This document shows, in pieces, positions 36,094-45,571 of a stretch of 64,000 nt of DNA. Where the stretch lies: contig NZ_CP071090.1 in the NCBI RefSeq assembly GCF_017301735.1, forward strand, positions 3,028,001 to 3,092,000, written 5' to 3'. This stretch comes from Pyxidicoccus parkwaysis (GTDB lineage: Bacteria; Myxococcota; Myxococcia; Myxococcales; Myxococcaceae). Numbering within the stretch: position 1 is the stretch's first letter; the number at the start of each line of letters is the position of its first letter. Both the position numbers and the translations under genes were made by a program. The notes under the pieces were generated by a model. It was not told the origin of the DNA. It saw nothing but the letters and a program-made list of their open reading frames with translations, and did no database searches.

Positions 36094-38289
36094 CTACTCC
36101 ACCACGGTGAAGTGCGATGCCAGCCGGTACGCGGACAGCGTGCCGGCGTCGTCGAGGAAGTAGAGGTTGAGGCGCACGTCCGCCTGGAGCGCGACGAGCC
36201 CCACGCCCACCCGGACCTCCGCGAGCACCTGCCCGCCGCGAGGGTCCACCGCCCGCACGCGCTCGCCCGGCACCAGCGTCACGCCCCGCGCGGTGCGGGC
36301 CGGGAGCGCGCGGATGAGCGGCTCGCCCGCGGCGCCCACGCGCCAGTCCACCGTGCCGTTGGCGGCCACGCGCGCGGCGGCGCCGGAGGGGCTCGTCACC
36401 ACCACCGCGCGAGGCAGCGGTGACAGCGCGTACGGCCCCGGCCCCAGGTTCAGCGGCCGCTCCCAGACGCGCTTGCCCTTGGAGTCCAGGCACAGGAGGA
36501 CGCCATCGCGCTCGCGCTCTCCGGCGAGGAACACGCGCGTGCCCACCGGCAGCGGCACGGAGGGGTGCACGAGGTCCGGCTCGTGCGTCCACACGGTCTC
36601 TCCCGTGTGCGCGTCCGCGAGCAGCACCACCCAGTGCGAGCCGCGCCCCAGCATGGACAGGAAGCGCCGGCCCCACGCCACCGGCGGGCAGTGGAAGGGC
36701 ATGGGCGCTCGCATCCGGTAGCGCACCTGGCCGTCCGTGAGGTCCAGGCCGTAGAGGTAGCCCGAGTCGGTGCCCACCAGCGCGCGGTGGCCCTGCGTGG
36801 ACAGCCAGCTTCGCTGCGTGCGCGGCGGGGCGAGGCGCCACACCTCGCGGCCGGTGGCCTCGGCGAAGGCGACGACGGTGCGGTCCTCGGAGAGGGTGAG
36901 CAGCAGCCCGTCCTTGCGCAAGAGCAGCGGGCCCAGGGGAATACCGTCGTGGTCATGCAGCCAGCGCGCGCCCGCGCCCCGGCCGGTGAAGCCGTACACG
37001 CGCGTCATGTCCGCCGCCACCGCGTGGCCGTCCGCGGAGGCCGCCACACCCAGCGGCGCCGCGCGCCTCCACAGCTGCGCTCCGTCCTTGCGCGAGAAGG
37101 CCGACGCGAGCTGCGGCGCGCAGTACACCGGCCCGTGCCGGCCCAGCAGCAGCTTCGCCTCCTCGGCGTCCGACAGCCCGCGCTTCTCCCACAGCTTGTC
37201 GAAGCGCAGCCGGCGCAGGCGTCCGGGCACCTTCAGCGGCTTCGACGTGCCGCGGGCCGCGCGCGCCTTCTTCTCGCGGGCGGCGCCCTGCGCCTCGGGA
37301 GGCTGCACCGCGCCGCGCAGGTGCGACAGGCCTTCCCGGCAGCGCTCCGCCAGCTCCACCAGATAGGGGTTGCCCACCTGGGAGCGGTCCGCCTCCGCGA
37401 AGGCCGCGGCCAGGGACTCGCCCAGGTGGAAGAGGGCGCCCGCGAGCACCTTCGCGTCGAGCGGGAAGGGTGTGCCGGTGCGCCCGGGCTTCGCCTTGCC
37501 GGCCTGGATGTCCAGGAGCAGCACCGGCCTCGCGCCCGCGGGAGCCAGCTCGAAGCGCTCCTCGCCCAGCTCCACCGCGCGGGCCAGCTCCACCGCCTGG
37601 CGCGACAGCTCCAGCACCGCGAGGAACGGGGGCCCCGGCACCCGCCAGGCCTCGGGCTTGCCCGGCAGGGACAGCCAGACCTCGCCTCCGGCCAGCAGCG
37701 GCGCCAGCATGCCGGCGGTGCCCCGCTCACCCGCACGGCCGGCGGGCACACCCACATCGCGCAGCTCGAAGCCGAAGCCGGGCACCTCCTGCGGCTCCAC
37801 GCGCTTCGTGGACGGCCTGTCGCGGGGCTCCTCGGGTGGACGGGCGGGGCGGCGCAGGGCCTTCAGTGGCTCACCCAGCGCCTGGGCCAGTGAAGCGGAG
37901 AGGGGCTTCGGGGCCACCCGGGTGACGTCCGTGAGGAAGCGCTCGGCGCCCTCGCGCACGGCCTCCACCAGTTCCTCCACCTCCACGCGCACCGGCGGCC
38001 GCAGCAGCCGGGCCGGGCGGGCGAGGCTCGCCACCAGCAACTCCACCTCGGGACCTACACGGCGCAGCACCAGCTCCAGGTGGGCCTCGGGCAGGGAAAC
38101 CTGGGCCAACCGCTGCCGTCCCCCGTAGATGGCCGCAACTGAACGCACCAGGGCGGGCACTACTTCTGCTAAGGATTCCTCCACGGCCCCGGACAGCAGG
38201 TCCACCCCGTCCAATTCCAGTGCGATGGAATCGAGCGGGGAAGTCGCGGGTTCGCGTTTCCAACGCTGTCCGATGCGTATGCGAGTCAT
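36094..38289 (-). CDS. PQQ-like beta-propeller protein
   Basis: 731 residues. No signal peptide is apparent. The N-terminal 370 residues are helical and contain a repeated ELARAVELGEERFELAP-like pattern. The C-terminal 350 residues are a series of PQQ/WD-like blades with the typical AxDGxxLW/GYLYGLDLTDGQVRYR, VVLLADAHTGETVW, VLLCLDSKGKRVW and RVRAVDPRGGQVLAEV units. Such propellers usually scaffold protein complexes; no PQQ-dehydrogenase motif was seen. ATG with a very close AGGA. It is divergent from the HARE-HTH gene, with 113 bases between. The weak similarity to other proteins beyond the propeller leaves function open. Confidence 0.82.
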   Translation of the reverse strand: MTRIRIGQRWKREPATSPLDSIALELDGVDLLSGAVEESLAEVVPALVRSVAAIYGGRQRLAQVSLPEAHLELVLRRVGPEVELLVASLARPARLLRPPVRVEVEELVEAVREGAERFLTDVTRVAPKPLSASLAQALGEPLKALRRPARPPEEPRDRPSTKRVEPQEVPGFGFELRDVGVPAGRAGERGTAGMLAPLLAGGEVWLSLPGKPEAWRVPGPPFLAVLELSRQAVELARAVELGEERFELAPAGARPVLLLDIQAGKAKPGRTGTPFPLDAKVLAGALFHLGESLAAAFAEADRSQVGNPYLVELAERCREGLSHLRGAVQPPEAQGAAREKKARAARGTSKPLKVPGRLRRLRFDKLWEKRGLSDAEEAKLLLGRHGPVYCAPQLASAFSRKDGAQLWRRAAPLGVAASADGHAVAADMTRVYGFTGRGAGARWLHDHDGIPLGPLLLRKDGLLLTLSEDRTVVAFAEATGREVWRLAPPRTQRSWLSTQGHRALVGTDSGYLYGLDLTDGQVRYRMRAPMPFHCPPVAWGRRFLSMLGRGSHWVVLLADAHTGETVWTHEPDLVHPSVPLPVGTRVFLAGERERDGVLLCLDSKGKRVWERPLNLGPGPYALSPLPRAVVVTSPSGAAARVAANGTVDWRVGAAGEPLIRALPARTARGVTLVPGERVRAVDPRGGQVLAEVRVGVGLVALQADVRLNLYFLDDAGTLSAYRLASHFTVVE

Positions 38290-38314
38290 CTTCCTGAAGG
38301 GCTTCTTCCGTTCG

Positions 38315-38344
38315 TTGACAAGCCAGTTTAGCGATGGCTAGCAT
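38315..38344 (+). promoter_or_regulatory. sigma-70-type promoter for the HARE-HTH gene
   Basis: TTGACA (perfect -35) and TAGCAT separated by 18 bases, about 58 bases upstream of the ATG, giving a leader of about 50 bases. It is one of the better promoter matches in the window. Confidence 0.5.
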
Positions 38345-38402
38345 CCGCCACCCATACGGACCTACATTTTTGTAACCGTTCGGAATTCTTGGGGAATACT
38401 CG

Positions 38403-40538
38403 ATGACATTCTACGAGGCCGCGCTCCGTGTCCTGGAGAGCGAAGGACGTCCCCTCCATTTTCTCGAAATCACTGAGAAGTCCATCCAGCAGAGCCTGCT
38501 TTCCCACGTGGGCAAGACGCCTGAGGTGACGATGCTGTCGCGCCTCGCTGCCATGGCGCGCCGCACGCGGGACCGCAAGGTGATTGTCACGGCGAAGGAC
38601 ACCTTCGCGCTGGTGGACTGGTCGATTCCCGAGGATGCGGAGGCCCTGGCACAGACTGGCGTAATCGAGCCGCATCCGGAAGAGGACCTGCCGCCGATGC
38701 GTCCGGCGGAGCGCCACCCGGAGCCCCGCATGGACAACGTGCGGGTGGCCGGCCGAGGGAGCGAGCGCAAGCGCCGCCGCGACGAGGAGGAGGAGCGGGG
38801 TGGACGCCGCAAGCGCTTCCCGCCGCTGCCCGAGGTGGTGTTCGAAATCCTCAGCGAGGCGGAAATCGCGCTGCGCACCGAGCACATCATCGAGCGTGCC
38901 CGGGGCAAGGAGCTGTGCGGCGAGGAGACGACGGTGGAGGCGGTGCTCACCGCCCTGCTGGAGGACAACCAGCGCCGCATCGACGCGGGCCGCCGCCCGC
39001 AGTACTCGTTCAACAAGGACTCCGGCGAGGTGACGCTGGAGCGCGCCGGTGCGCCGAGCGAGGCCCCGCCGCTGGAGCTGCAGGCCGCCTTCGCGCAGGC
39101 GCTGGGCATTCCGCTGGAGGCGGGCCGTCCGGTGCTGGGCAAGCCCGCTGCCGCGGCCGCCGCGGAGCCGGCGGTGGACGCCACGCTGCTCACCACGCTG
39201 CGCACCACGCTCAAGGACGCGCGCCGCGCCGTGGCGCGCGGGCTGCGCAAGCGCCTGGGCGAGCTGGACGTGGGGACGTTCGAGAAGTCCGTCGTGAAGA
39301 TGATGCACGGGCTGGGCTTCCGCGAGCTGAAGGTGGCGAAGCGGTCCAAGGAAGGCCCCTTGCTCACGGCGCGCAAGCGCGAGGGCAGCGTGGAGCTGCG
39401 CTACGCGGTGCGGATGCTGAAGGGCGCGCCCGCCATCGACCGGAAGACGGTGCAGGAGCTGCGGCGGGATTTGGGCCACTACTCGGCGCAGGTGGGCCTG
39501 CTGGTGAGCGCGGGCGACGTGCGCGGAGATGCGCGCACCGAGGCGCAGGCCAGCGGCTCGCTGGTGATGCTCTGGTGCGGTGACGCGCTGGGCGAGAAGT
39601 TCCTCGAGGCGGAGACGGCCGTCACCGTCACGCGCGTGGAGCTGTACGAGGTCGACGAGAAGTTCTTCGAGGCCGCGAAGCTGGATGCCGAGGAGGCCCA
39701 GAAGCGCCGCGAGGAGCGTCAGCGCGAGAAGCAGGCCCGGGGCGAGGGCGAGGAGGCTTCCGCGGAGGCCCCCACCGAGCGCCCGCGCGAGAAGCGTCGC
39801 CGCGAGCGTGAGGCCCGCGAGGCCCGCGAGGCGGAGGCGACGTCCGAGGGGGCCGAGGCCGCCGAGGCCGCGCCCGCCGCCGAGGCCACGCCGTTCGCCG
39901 CTCCGCCGGCCGCGCCCGTGCAGCAGGCGGGCGAGGACGAGGAGGGTGACGAGGACGAGGAGGGCGACGACGAGGACCTGGAGGCCGCGACGGCCTTCGT
40001 TGGTGGGGCCCGTCCGGAGGGCGCCGCCGAGGGTGGCGAGGCCGGCCAGGGCGAGCGCAAGCGCCGCCGCCGTCGTCGTCGCGGTCGCCGCGGCCGTGGC
40101 AACCGCGCCGGTGAGGCCGGGGCCGCGCCGGGAGCAACGCCTCCGGCCGAGGGCGCCGCCGCCGCGACTCCGGCCGAGGGTGCCGCTGCCGCGACTCCGG
40201 GGACGGAGGGCGCCGCCACCGCGACGCCTGGCACCGAAGCCGCTGCTGCTGGCGTGGGTGTGACTTCCGCCGAAGGGGCCACTGCGGCGCCTGCCGCCGA
40301 GTCCACCACCGCTGCGGCTGGAGAGGGGGCTGCTACCGCCGCTCCTCCGGCCGAGGCCACGACTCCGGCTCCGTCGGGCGAGGCGACCGCTGCCGCTTCG
40401 GGCGAGGCCACGGCCTCCGAGACTGGCGCTGCGGCACCCTCGACTGTCGAGTCGCCGACTGCCACCGAGTCGCAGGAGGTGCGAGACGCGGCCGAGCGTC
40501 GGGACACGCCTCCGGACTCCTCCGGCAGCCAGAGCTGA
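38403..40538 (+). CDS. HARE-HTH protein with degenerate Mrr-like nuclease domain and disordered tail
   Basis: 711 residues. N-terminal HARE-HTH (1-75: FYEAALRVLESEGRPLHFLEI), then a second one (about 137-215: FEILSEAEIALRTEHIIERA). Next is an Mrr-like restriction endonuclease domain (about 280-420: FEKSVVKMMHGLGFRELKVAKRSK). The normal D-x-n-E/Q-x-K positions read EGPLLTARK and LRYAVRM, so the active-site acid and Lys appear lost. The last 290 residues are Glu/Arg- then Ala/Pro/Thr-rich, including RKRRRRRRGRRGRGNRAG. HARE-HTH domains are known from bacterial DNA-modification contexts and from eukaryotic chromatin factors. A DNA-binding, nuclease-inactive role is the inference. Confidence 0.8.
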   Translation: MTFYEAALRVLESEGRPLHFLEITEKSIQQSLLSHVGKTPEVTMLSRLAAMARRTRDRKVIVTAKDTFALVDWSIPEDAEALAQTGVIEPHPEEDLPPMRPAERHPEPRMDNVRVAGRGSERKRRRDEEEERGGRRKRFPPLPEVVFEILSEAEIALRTEHIIERARGKELCGEETTVEAVLTALLEDNQRRIDAGRRPQYSFNKDSGEVTLERAGAPSEAPPLELQAAFAQALGIPLEAGRPVLGKPAAAAAAEPAVDATLLTTLRTTLKDARRAVARGLRKRLGELDVGTFEKSVVKMMHGLGFRELKVAKRSKEGPLLTARKREGSVELRYAVRMLKGAPAIDRKTVQELRRDLGHYSAQVGLLVSAGDVRGDARTEAQASGSLVMLWCGDALGEKFLEAETAVTVTRVELYEVDEKFFEAAKLDAEEAQKRREERQREKQARGEGEEASAEAPTERPREKRRREREAREAREAEATSEGAEAAEAAPAAEATPFAAPPAAPVQQAGEDEEGDEDEEGDDEDLEAATAFVGGARPEGAAEGGEAGQGERKRRRRRRRGRRGRGNRAGEAGAAPGATPPAEGAAAATPAEGAAAATPGTEGAATATPGTEAAAAGVGVTSAEGATAAPAAESTTAAAGEGAATAAPPAEATTPAPSGEATAAASGEATASETGAAAPSTVESPTATESQEVRDAAERRDTPPDSSGSQS
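40144..40240 (+). repeat. Ala/Thr/Pro-coding short repeats
   Basis: Imperfect repeats of GAGGGCGCCGCC-type units, coding PAEGAAAATP-like peptides, occur in the tail of the HARE-HTH protein. They are low-complexity and prone to slippage. Confidence 0.5.
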
Positions 40539-40598
40539 CGGACGACGTCAGCCCGCTTGAAAGGCGTCCGGGCGCCGCACGACACGCCTCCGGACGCC
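40534..40598. terminator. inverted repeats after the HARE-HTH gene
   Basis: GCTGACG/CGTCAGC (seven-base stem, five-base loop) overlaps the stop codon, and GGCGTCCGG/CCGGACGCC (nine-base stem, 18-base loop) follows. Neither has a T-run. Together they could form a transcription end; the following 130 bases hold nothing recognisable before the next gene. Confidence 0.35.
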
Positions 40599-40729
40599 TC
40601 CTCAGGTGGATACGCCGCCCGCCGGCGAAGGCCAACGCGGGCGGCGCCACCCGCCAGGGCTGACGGCAGAGCCAGCCATGCAGGGAATGGCCGGCGCCGT
40701 TGCTCTCCGGGTGTTAACCTGGAGGGGCG

Positions 40730-41644
40730 ATGAAGCCGGCCCTGGTGCTCGCATCCTGCGTCGTCCTCTTCGGTGCCTGCCGTTCGCAGGCGCCGCGCTA
40801 TCCGGTGGCGCCGGTGGAGGTCTCCGGCAGCACCGTGAAGGACAACGCCCTCCTGGGACTCGCCCCCGAAGGTGTGGCGACGCTCCTCACCGAGGCCCTG
40901 AAGGCCTCCGGGCGCTTCGAGCCCCAGCCCGAGGACACCCCTCGCGAGAAGCGCCCCTGGCGCCTGACGCTGGACGTGCCCTTCACCCGCGAGGTGCTGA
41001 AGGACGGAGACCCGCGCAGCTACGCCGAGGTCGGCGGCAGCCTCACGCTGGAGCGCTTCGGCGGCGACCTCCCGCAGCAATACGAGGTGGTCGGCCTGGG
41101 CGAGGCCCCCGTCGAGGAGGACACGCCCGCGGGGCGCCAGAAGGCCATGCGCGTGGCGCTCGAGAGCGTGCTGCGCCAGGTGACGAGCTCCGCCGTGCTG
41201 CAGCTCGCCGCGCTGGACCGCTCCGACGAGGCGCTGGTGCAGGACCTCCGCGCGGATGACCCGCCCACCCGGAGTGTCGCCCTGCGCACGCTGGCGGAGC
41301 GCCACCACCCGGCCGCCGCTCCGCTGCTCATCGACCAGTTGAAGGACGCCACCGACGCGGACGCCCTGCGGAAGACCATGGGCACGCTGGTGGAGATGAA
41401 GGCCCGCTCCGCGGTGCCCGTGCTCATCGACCTGGCGCGGGGCAAGGACTTCGGCTTCGTGCAGGAAATCGTCTTCGCCGTGGGCGAGATTGGCGGCCCG
41501 GAGGCGGAGGCGTACCTCTACACGGTGGCCCAGGGCCACGACGTGCCCGCCGTGCAGGCCGCGGCGCAGCAGGCGTTGGACACGCTCTACGCTTCGCGCA
41601 AGCATGCGACGGCGGAGGCGCGTGGCACGGGTCACGCGGACTGA
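40730..41644 (+). CDS. HEAT-repeat lipoprotein
   Basis: 304 residues. Signal peptide ALVLASCVVLFGAC ends in a lipobox with Cys near residue 17. The N-terminal domain (about 25-160) has beta segments (WRLTLDVPFTREVL, QQYEVVGLGEAP). The C-terminal 130 residues are HEAT-like helical repeats: VQDLRADDPPTRSVALRTLAERHH, AAPLLIDQLKDATDADALRKTM, AVPVLIDLARGKD. These repeats mediate protein contact. ATG with GGAGG close upstream. It is followed seven bases later by another lipoprotein gene, so the two are an operon. Confidence 0.82.
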   Translation: MKPALVLASCVVLFGACRSQAPRYPVAPVEVSGSTVKDNALLGLAPEGVATLLTEALKASGRFEPQPEDTPREKRPWRLTLDVPFTREVLKDGDPRSYAEVGGSLTLERFGGDLPQQYEVVGLGEAPVEEDTPAGRQKAMRVALESVLRQVTSSAVLQLAALDRSDEALVQDLRADDPPTRSVALRTLAERHHPAAAPLLIDQLKDATDADALRKTMGTLVEMKARSAVPVLIDLARGKDFGFVQEIVFAVGEIGGPEAEAYLYTVAQGHDVPAVQAAAQQALDTLYASRKHATAEARGTGHAD

Positions 41645-41651
41645 CAACCTG

Positions 41652-42281
41652 ATGAAGCGTTCATTCGGCGTGGCGGTGGCGGCCCTGTTGTCCGTCGCGG
41701 TGCTGGGCAGCGGCTGCGCGAAGAAGGTGGAGGCCGCGCCCAGGGCGCAGTCCGGCGACAACGTGGCCCAGTTCTACCCGCTCGCGGTGGGCAACCGCTG
41801 GACGTACCGCCTCAACGGCATCGCCAACAAGCAGGTGACGGTGGAGATCCTCGGGCAGGAGGAGGGCTACTTCGTCGACAACCAGAAGGGCCGCCTCGCG
41901 GTGGACGCCTACGGCCTGCGCGACGACAAGCGCTACCTGCTGCGGGGGCCGCTGGAGGAGGGCCACACGTGGACCAACGTGGTGTCCGTCTCGTCCACGG
42001 AGCGCTACCGCATCCTCGGCGCCGGCGTGACGTGCCAGGCCCCCGCCGGCACCTTCCAGGGCTGCGTCCAGGTGGAGGGCCGCAACCGCATGGATGCCAA
42101 CACCACCCTGGTGAACACGATGTCCTTCGCCCCGGGCGTGGGCATCGTCCGCCTGGAAATCGCCGTGGAGGCGAAGGACGGCCAGCGCACCCCGCAGGTC
42201 CTCATGGAGCTCACGGGGTGGCACTTCGCGGATGGCCAGAGCGGCGGACGGATGGCCCCCGCGCCCGCGCCGGCCGGCTGA
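41652..42281 (+). CDS. hypothetical lipoprotein
   Basis: 209 residues. Signal peptide SFGVAVAALLSVAVLGSGC with lipobox Cys near residue 22. The mature part starts with AQFYPLAVGNRWTYRLNG, a common beginning of outer-membrane lipoproteins of unknown role that look for a solvent-exposed beta fold. It also has GPLEEGHTWTNVVSV and the Cys pair in VTCQAPAGTFQGC, which could form a disulfide. The upstream open frame is read-through of the previous gene; the ATG seven bases after its stop was used. Confidence 0.75.
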   Translation: MKRSFGVAVAALLSVAVLGSGCAKKVEAAPRAQSGDNVAQFYPLAVGNRWTYRLNGIANKQVTVEILGQEEGYFVDNQKGRLAVDAYGLRDDKRYLLRGPLEEGHTWTNVVSVSSTERYRILGAGVTCQAPAGTFQGCVQVEGRNRMDANTTLVNTMSFAPGVGIVRLEIAVEAKDGQRTPQVLMELTGWHFADGQSGGRMAPAPAPAG

Positions 42282-42383
42282 AAGCCCTCCAGAGGGACGG
42301 GGTGCGGACAGGGGAAGCCGTGGCGGGTTGAAAGCCCGGCCGCCCCTCCGTACCCTGGAGTTTCTTCCCCCGAGGGTTCTTTC

Positions 42384-43403
42384 GTGCCTGTCGATTCGAC
42401 CGAGCAGACGCAGGAGGAGCTCATCCTGGGCTTCCTCTCCGAGAGCGGCAGCGACTTCACCTCTGGGGAAGCGCTGTCCGGCAAGCTGGGCCTGTCCCGC
42501 ACCGCCGTGTGGAAGCGCGTGGAGGCGCTGCGCACCAAGGGCTACCGAATCGAAGCGGTGTCCGCCCGCGGCTACCGCCTGCTGGAGGTGCCGGACCGGC
42601 TCACCTCGCTGGAGCTGGCCCCGCTGCTGACCACCCATGATTTGGGCCGCACCGTGCACCACCACGACTCGGTGGGCTCCACCAACGAGCTGGCCTTCCG
42701 GCTGGCGCAGGACGGCGCCGAGCACGGCGAGGTGGTGGTGGCCGAGCAGCAGACGGCCGGCAAGGGCCGCCGGGGCCGCGCGTGGGTGTCACCGCCGGGC
42801 CTCAACCTGTACTTCTCCGCCATCCTCCGCCCGGAATTGCCGCCGCAGCGCGCCCCGGAGCTGACGCTGGTGGCCGCCGTGGCGCTGGCGGAGACGCTGC
42901 GCGAGTGGAAGACGGAGGCCGCCATCAAGTGGCCCAACGACGTCCACCTCGACGGCCGCAAGGTGGCGGGCATCCTCACGGAGCTGTCCGCCGAGCCCGA
43001 GCGCGTGCACTTCGTCATCGTCGGCATCGGCATCAACCTCAACTCCCGGGCCGAGCACTTCCCCGAGGAGCTGCGCGAGACGGCCACCTCCCTGTTCCTC
43101 GCCAGCGGCCAGCGCGTCCCCCGGGCCCGCTTCGCCGCCGCCCTCTGGGGGCGGATGGAGGAGTGGCTGGACCGGTACCTCGACGAGGGCTTCGACCCGG
43201 TGCGCGCCCGCTGGAAGGCGCTGTCCTCCACGCTGGGCCAGGACGTGCTGGTGCGCACGGACCGGCAGGAATTGCGCGGGCGGGCCGAGGACATCGACCC
43301 GTCCGGCGCACTGCTGGTGCGGACGGAAGGGGGCTCGCTCGAGCGGGTGCTCGCGGGCGATGTGGAGCAGCTCCGCCCCCGCAAGCCCGCCCGCCCCCGG
43401 TAG
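42384..43403 (+). CDS. birA: bifunctional biotin ligase/biotin operon repressor
   Basis: 339 residues. N-terminal winged helix (LILGFLSESGSDFTSGEALSGKLGLSRTAVWKRVEAL), then the ligase: SVGSTNELAFRL, the biotinoyl-AMP loop KGRRGRAWVSPPG, AIKWPNDVHLDGRKVAGILTEL and the C-terminal SH3-like domain (LGQDVLVRTDRQELRGRAEDI). It attaches biotin to carboxylase subunits and, in proteins with this HTH, can repress biotin genes; no biotin operator is visible in the window. GTG start with GAGGG seven bases upstream. It precedes coaX, a cofactor-gene pairing common in Deltaproteobacteria. Confidence 0.95.
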   Translation: MPVDSTEQTQEELILGFLSESGSDFTSGEALSGKLGLSRTAVWKRVEALRTKGYRIEAVSARGYRLLEVPDRLTSLELAPLLTTHDLGRTVHHHDSVGSTNELAFRLAQDGAEHGEVVVAEQQTAGKGRRGRAWVSPPGLNLYFSAILRPELPPQRAPELTLVAAVALAETLREWKTEAAIKWPNDVHLDGRKVAGILTELSAEPERVHFVIVGIGINLNSRAEHFPEELRETATSLFLASGQRVPRARFAAALWGRMEEWLDRYLDEGFDPVRARWKALSSTLGQDVLVRTDRQELRGRAEDIDPSGALLVRTEGGSLERVLAGDVEQLRPRKPARPR

Positions 43404-43457
43404 CCCCGCGAGTGGGGGATTCGTGGGCGCCGCCTTCGCGGTAGACTGCGCGTCGTG

Positions 43458-44228
43458 ATGCTCCTGGCCATCGACGTTGGCAATACCAACACCGTCCTGG
43501 GGGTCTTCGAGGGCCGGCGCCTCCTGGACCACTGGCGCGTGGAGACGAGCACCCGCCGCACCTCGGACGAGTACGGCATCCTCGTCCGCCAGCTCTTCAC
43601 GCACAGCGGCATCGACCCGGCGAAGGTGACGGCCGTGGTGGTGTCCAGCGTGGTGCCGCCGCTCCAGTTCAACCTGGAGAAGATGAGCGAGCGCTACTTC
43701 CGCACGCGCCCCATGTTCGTCGGGCCCGGCGTGAAGACGGGCATGCCCATCCTCTACGACAACCCCCGCGAGGTGGGCGCGGACCGCATCGTCAACGCGG
43801 TGTCCGCCTACGAGAAGCACCACTCGGGCATCATCGTCGTGGACTTCGGCACCGCCACGACGTTCGACGCCGTGTCTCCCAAGGGAGAGTACCTCGGCGG
43901 CGCCATCTGCCCCGGCATCAACATCGCCATGGAGGCCCTGTTCCAGAATGCCTCCAAGCTGCCGCGCGTGGAGTTCGCGCGGCCGCCGCACGTCATCGGC
44001 CGCAACACCGTGCACTCCATCCAGTCCGGCCTCGTGTTCGGCTACGTGGGCCTGGTGGACGGAATCTGCGCGCGCATGCAGGCGGACCTGGGCTTCCCGG
44101 TGCGCGTCGTCGCCACCGGAGGCCTGGCGCCGCTCGTGGCCAGCGAGTCCAAGGCCATCCACGAGGTGGACGAGTTCCTCACGCTCGAGGGCCTGCGCAT
44201 CATCTACGGAAGGAATCACGCGTCATGA
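43458..44228 (+). CDS. coaX: type III pantothenate kinase
   Basis: 256 residues, first step of coenzyme A synthesis. Actin-like ATPase fold: N-terminal phosphate loop [20 protein letters not shown]-equivalent [14 protein letters not shown] with the catalytic Asp, [12 protein letters not shown] substrate segment and the GGLAP adenine loop. Known CoaX enzymes need a monovalent cation and do not respond to CoA feedback. ATG was chosen, one codon after a possible GTG. Its stop overlaps the next gene (ATGA). Confidence 0.95.
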   Translation: MLLAIDVGNTNTVLGVFEGRRLLDHWRVETSTRRTSDEYGILVRQLFTHSGIDPAKVTAVVVSSVVPPLQFNLEKMSERYFRTRPMFVGPGVKTGMPILYDNPREVGADRIVNAVSAYEKHHSGIIVVDFGTATTFDAVSPKGEYLGGAICPGINIAMEALFQNASKLPRVEFARPPHVIGRNTVHSIQSGLVFGYVGLVDGICARMQADLGFPVRVVATGGLAPLVASESKAIHEVDEFLTLEGLRIIYGRNHAS

Positions 44229-45358
44229 CCACCGCCGTCCCCAACGCAGTCCCCGCGCCGCCGCCCGGTTGTCCCTTCAACGCGGAATTTCTTCCGCCCA
44301 ACCTGCGCAAGCACGTGGACCCGGCCGCGCCGGTGCCGCTGCGGATGATGGCGGCCAAGTCGCTGGTGCCGCTCAGCCCGTCGGACATGCTCGGCGCGCT
44401 CTTCATGCTGACGTTCGACCCGGACGCCGGCGTGCGCGAGACGGCGGCGAAGACGGCCGCCGGCCTGCCGGACAAGATTCTCGGCTCCGCCACGCGCGAC
44501 GAGGAGGTGCAGCCGCCCGTGCTGGGCTACTTCCTCGGCCTGCTCAAGGGCAAGGAGGCCTACGCGGAGATGCTGGTCCTCAACGCCAGCACTCCGGACG
44601 ACGCCGTGGCCGACGTGGCGAAGGACTGCTCCACGAAGCTGGCGGAAATCATCGCGCAGAACCAGCTCCGCCTGCTGCGCCATGACGCCATCCTGCGCAA
44701 CCTGTGCTCCAACCCCAACGTCCCGGTGTCGCTCACCGACAGCGTCTGCGACTTCGCGGTGCGCAGCGGGATGATGCTCGCGGACGTGCCGCAGATGAAG
44801 GATGCACGCGTGCGTCTCTTCGGCCCCGAGGCCGCCGAGGCCCCGCCGGACCCGGGCCCCACCGCCGAGCAGATCCTCCAGGAGTTCCAGGAAGTGGCGA
44901 AGGAGGACGCCGCCCCGATGGAGGAGGGCAAGAAGCTCACGCTCGCCCAGAAGATCATGAAGATGTCCATCGCGGAGAAGATCAAGCTCGCCACGCTGGG
45001 CAACAAGGAGGCCCGCGGCGCGCTCATCCGGGAGACCAACAAGCTGGTGGCGGTGGCCGTCATCCGCAGCCCGCGCATCACCGACGGCGAGGTGCTCAGC
45101 TGCGCGGCCAACAAGGCGATGATGGATGACGTGCTGCGCGTCATCTACAACAACCGCGAGTGGACGAAGAACCACAAGGTGAAGCTGGCGCTGGTGAAGA
45201 ACCCCAAGGTGCCGCTCACCATCACCATGAAGTTCCTCAACGCGTTCCGCGACTCCGAGCTGAAGGACCTGGCTCGCGACAAGAACGTACCCGCCGCCGT
45301 GCAGGGCTTCGCGAAGAAGCTGCACGAGAAGAAGACCGCCCCGAAGAAGCAGGAGTAG
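44225..45358 (+). CDS. hypothetical alpha-helical protein coupled to coaX
   Basis: 377 residues, no family recognised. The N-terminal half is helical and HEAT-like ([54 protein letters not shown]). A Pro/Glu linker near 205-220 precedes a second helical half ([55 protein letters not shown]), ending in a Lys-rich tail. The repeated form looks like the leucine-rich helical proteins frequent in myxobacteria. It starts by ATGA overlap with coaX. No link to coenzyme A is visible. Confidence 0.72.
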   Translation: MTTAVPNAVPAPPPGCPFNAEFLPPNLRKHVDPAAPVPLRMMAAKSLVPLSPSDMLGALFMLTFDPDAGVRETAAKTAAGLPDKILGSATRDEEVQPPVLGYFLGLLKGKEAYAEMLVLNASTPDDAVADVAKDCSTKLAEIIAQNQLRLLRHDAILRNLCSNPNVPVSLTDSVCDFAVRSGMMLADVPQMKDARVRLFGPEAAEAPPDPGPTAEQILQEFQEVAKEDAAPMEEGKKLTLAQKIMKMSIAEKIKLATLGNKEARGALIRETNKLVAVAVIRSPRITDGEVLSCAANKAMMDDVLRVIYNNREWTKNHKVKLALVKNPKVPLTITMKFLNAFRDSELKDLARDKNVPAAVQGFAKKLHEKKTAPKKQE

Positions 45359-45377
45359 GGCGGGGCGGAAGCGCCGG

Positions 45378-45554
45378 CCCGGGCCGCGATGCAGGGCCCG
45401 GGAGCCAAGGCGCGGGAGACTTCAGAAACTGGAGCCCGGCGGAGTGGAAGCACCCCCGGGCCGCGTTGCAGGGCCCGGGCGCCGCGCGCGGAACTTCGGA
45501 TGCGGAGTAGGGCGGGGCGGGCATCAACCCCGGGCCTGGGAATCAGGGCCCGGG
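45378..45554. repeat. three tandem hairpin units between convergent genes
   Basis: Three copies of CCCGGGCC...GGCCCGGG, each a perfect eight-base stem with a 9-10-base loop (45378-45402, 45455-45479, 45529-45554), lie about 75 bases apart. Flanking bases also agree (GGGCGGGGCGG before, GGAACTTC/GAGACTTC/GAGAACTTC after). So a unit of about 75 bases is repeated three times between the coaX-linked gene and frzS. It may be a terminator array or a REP-like element. Confidence 0.75.
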
Positions 45555-45571
45555 GGACGCACCGGAGAACT

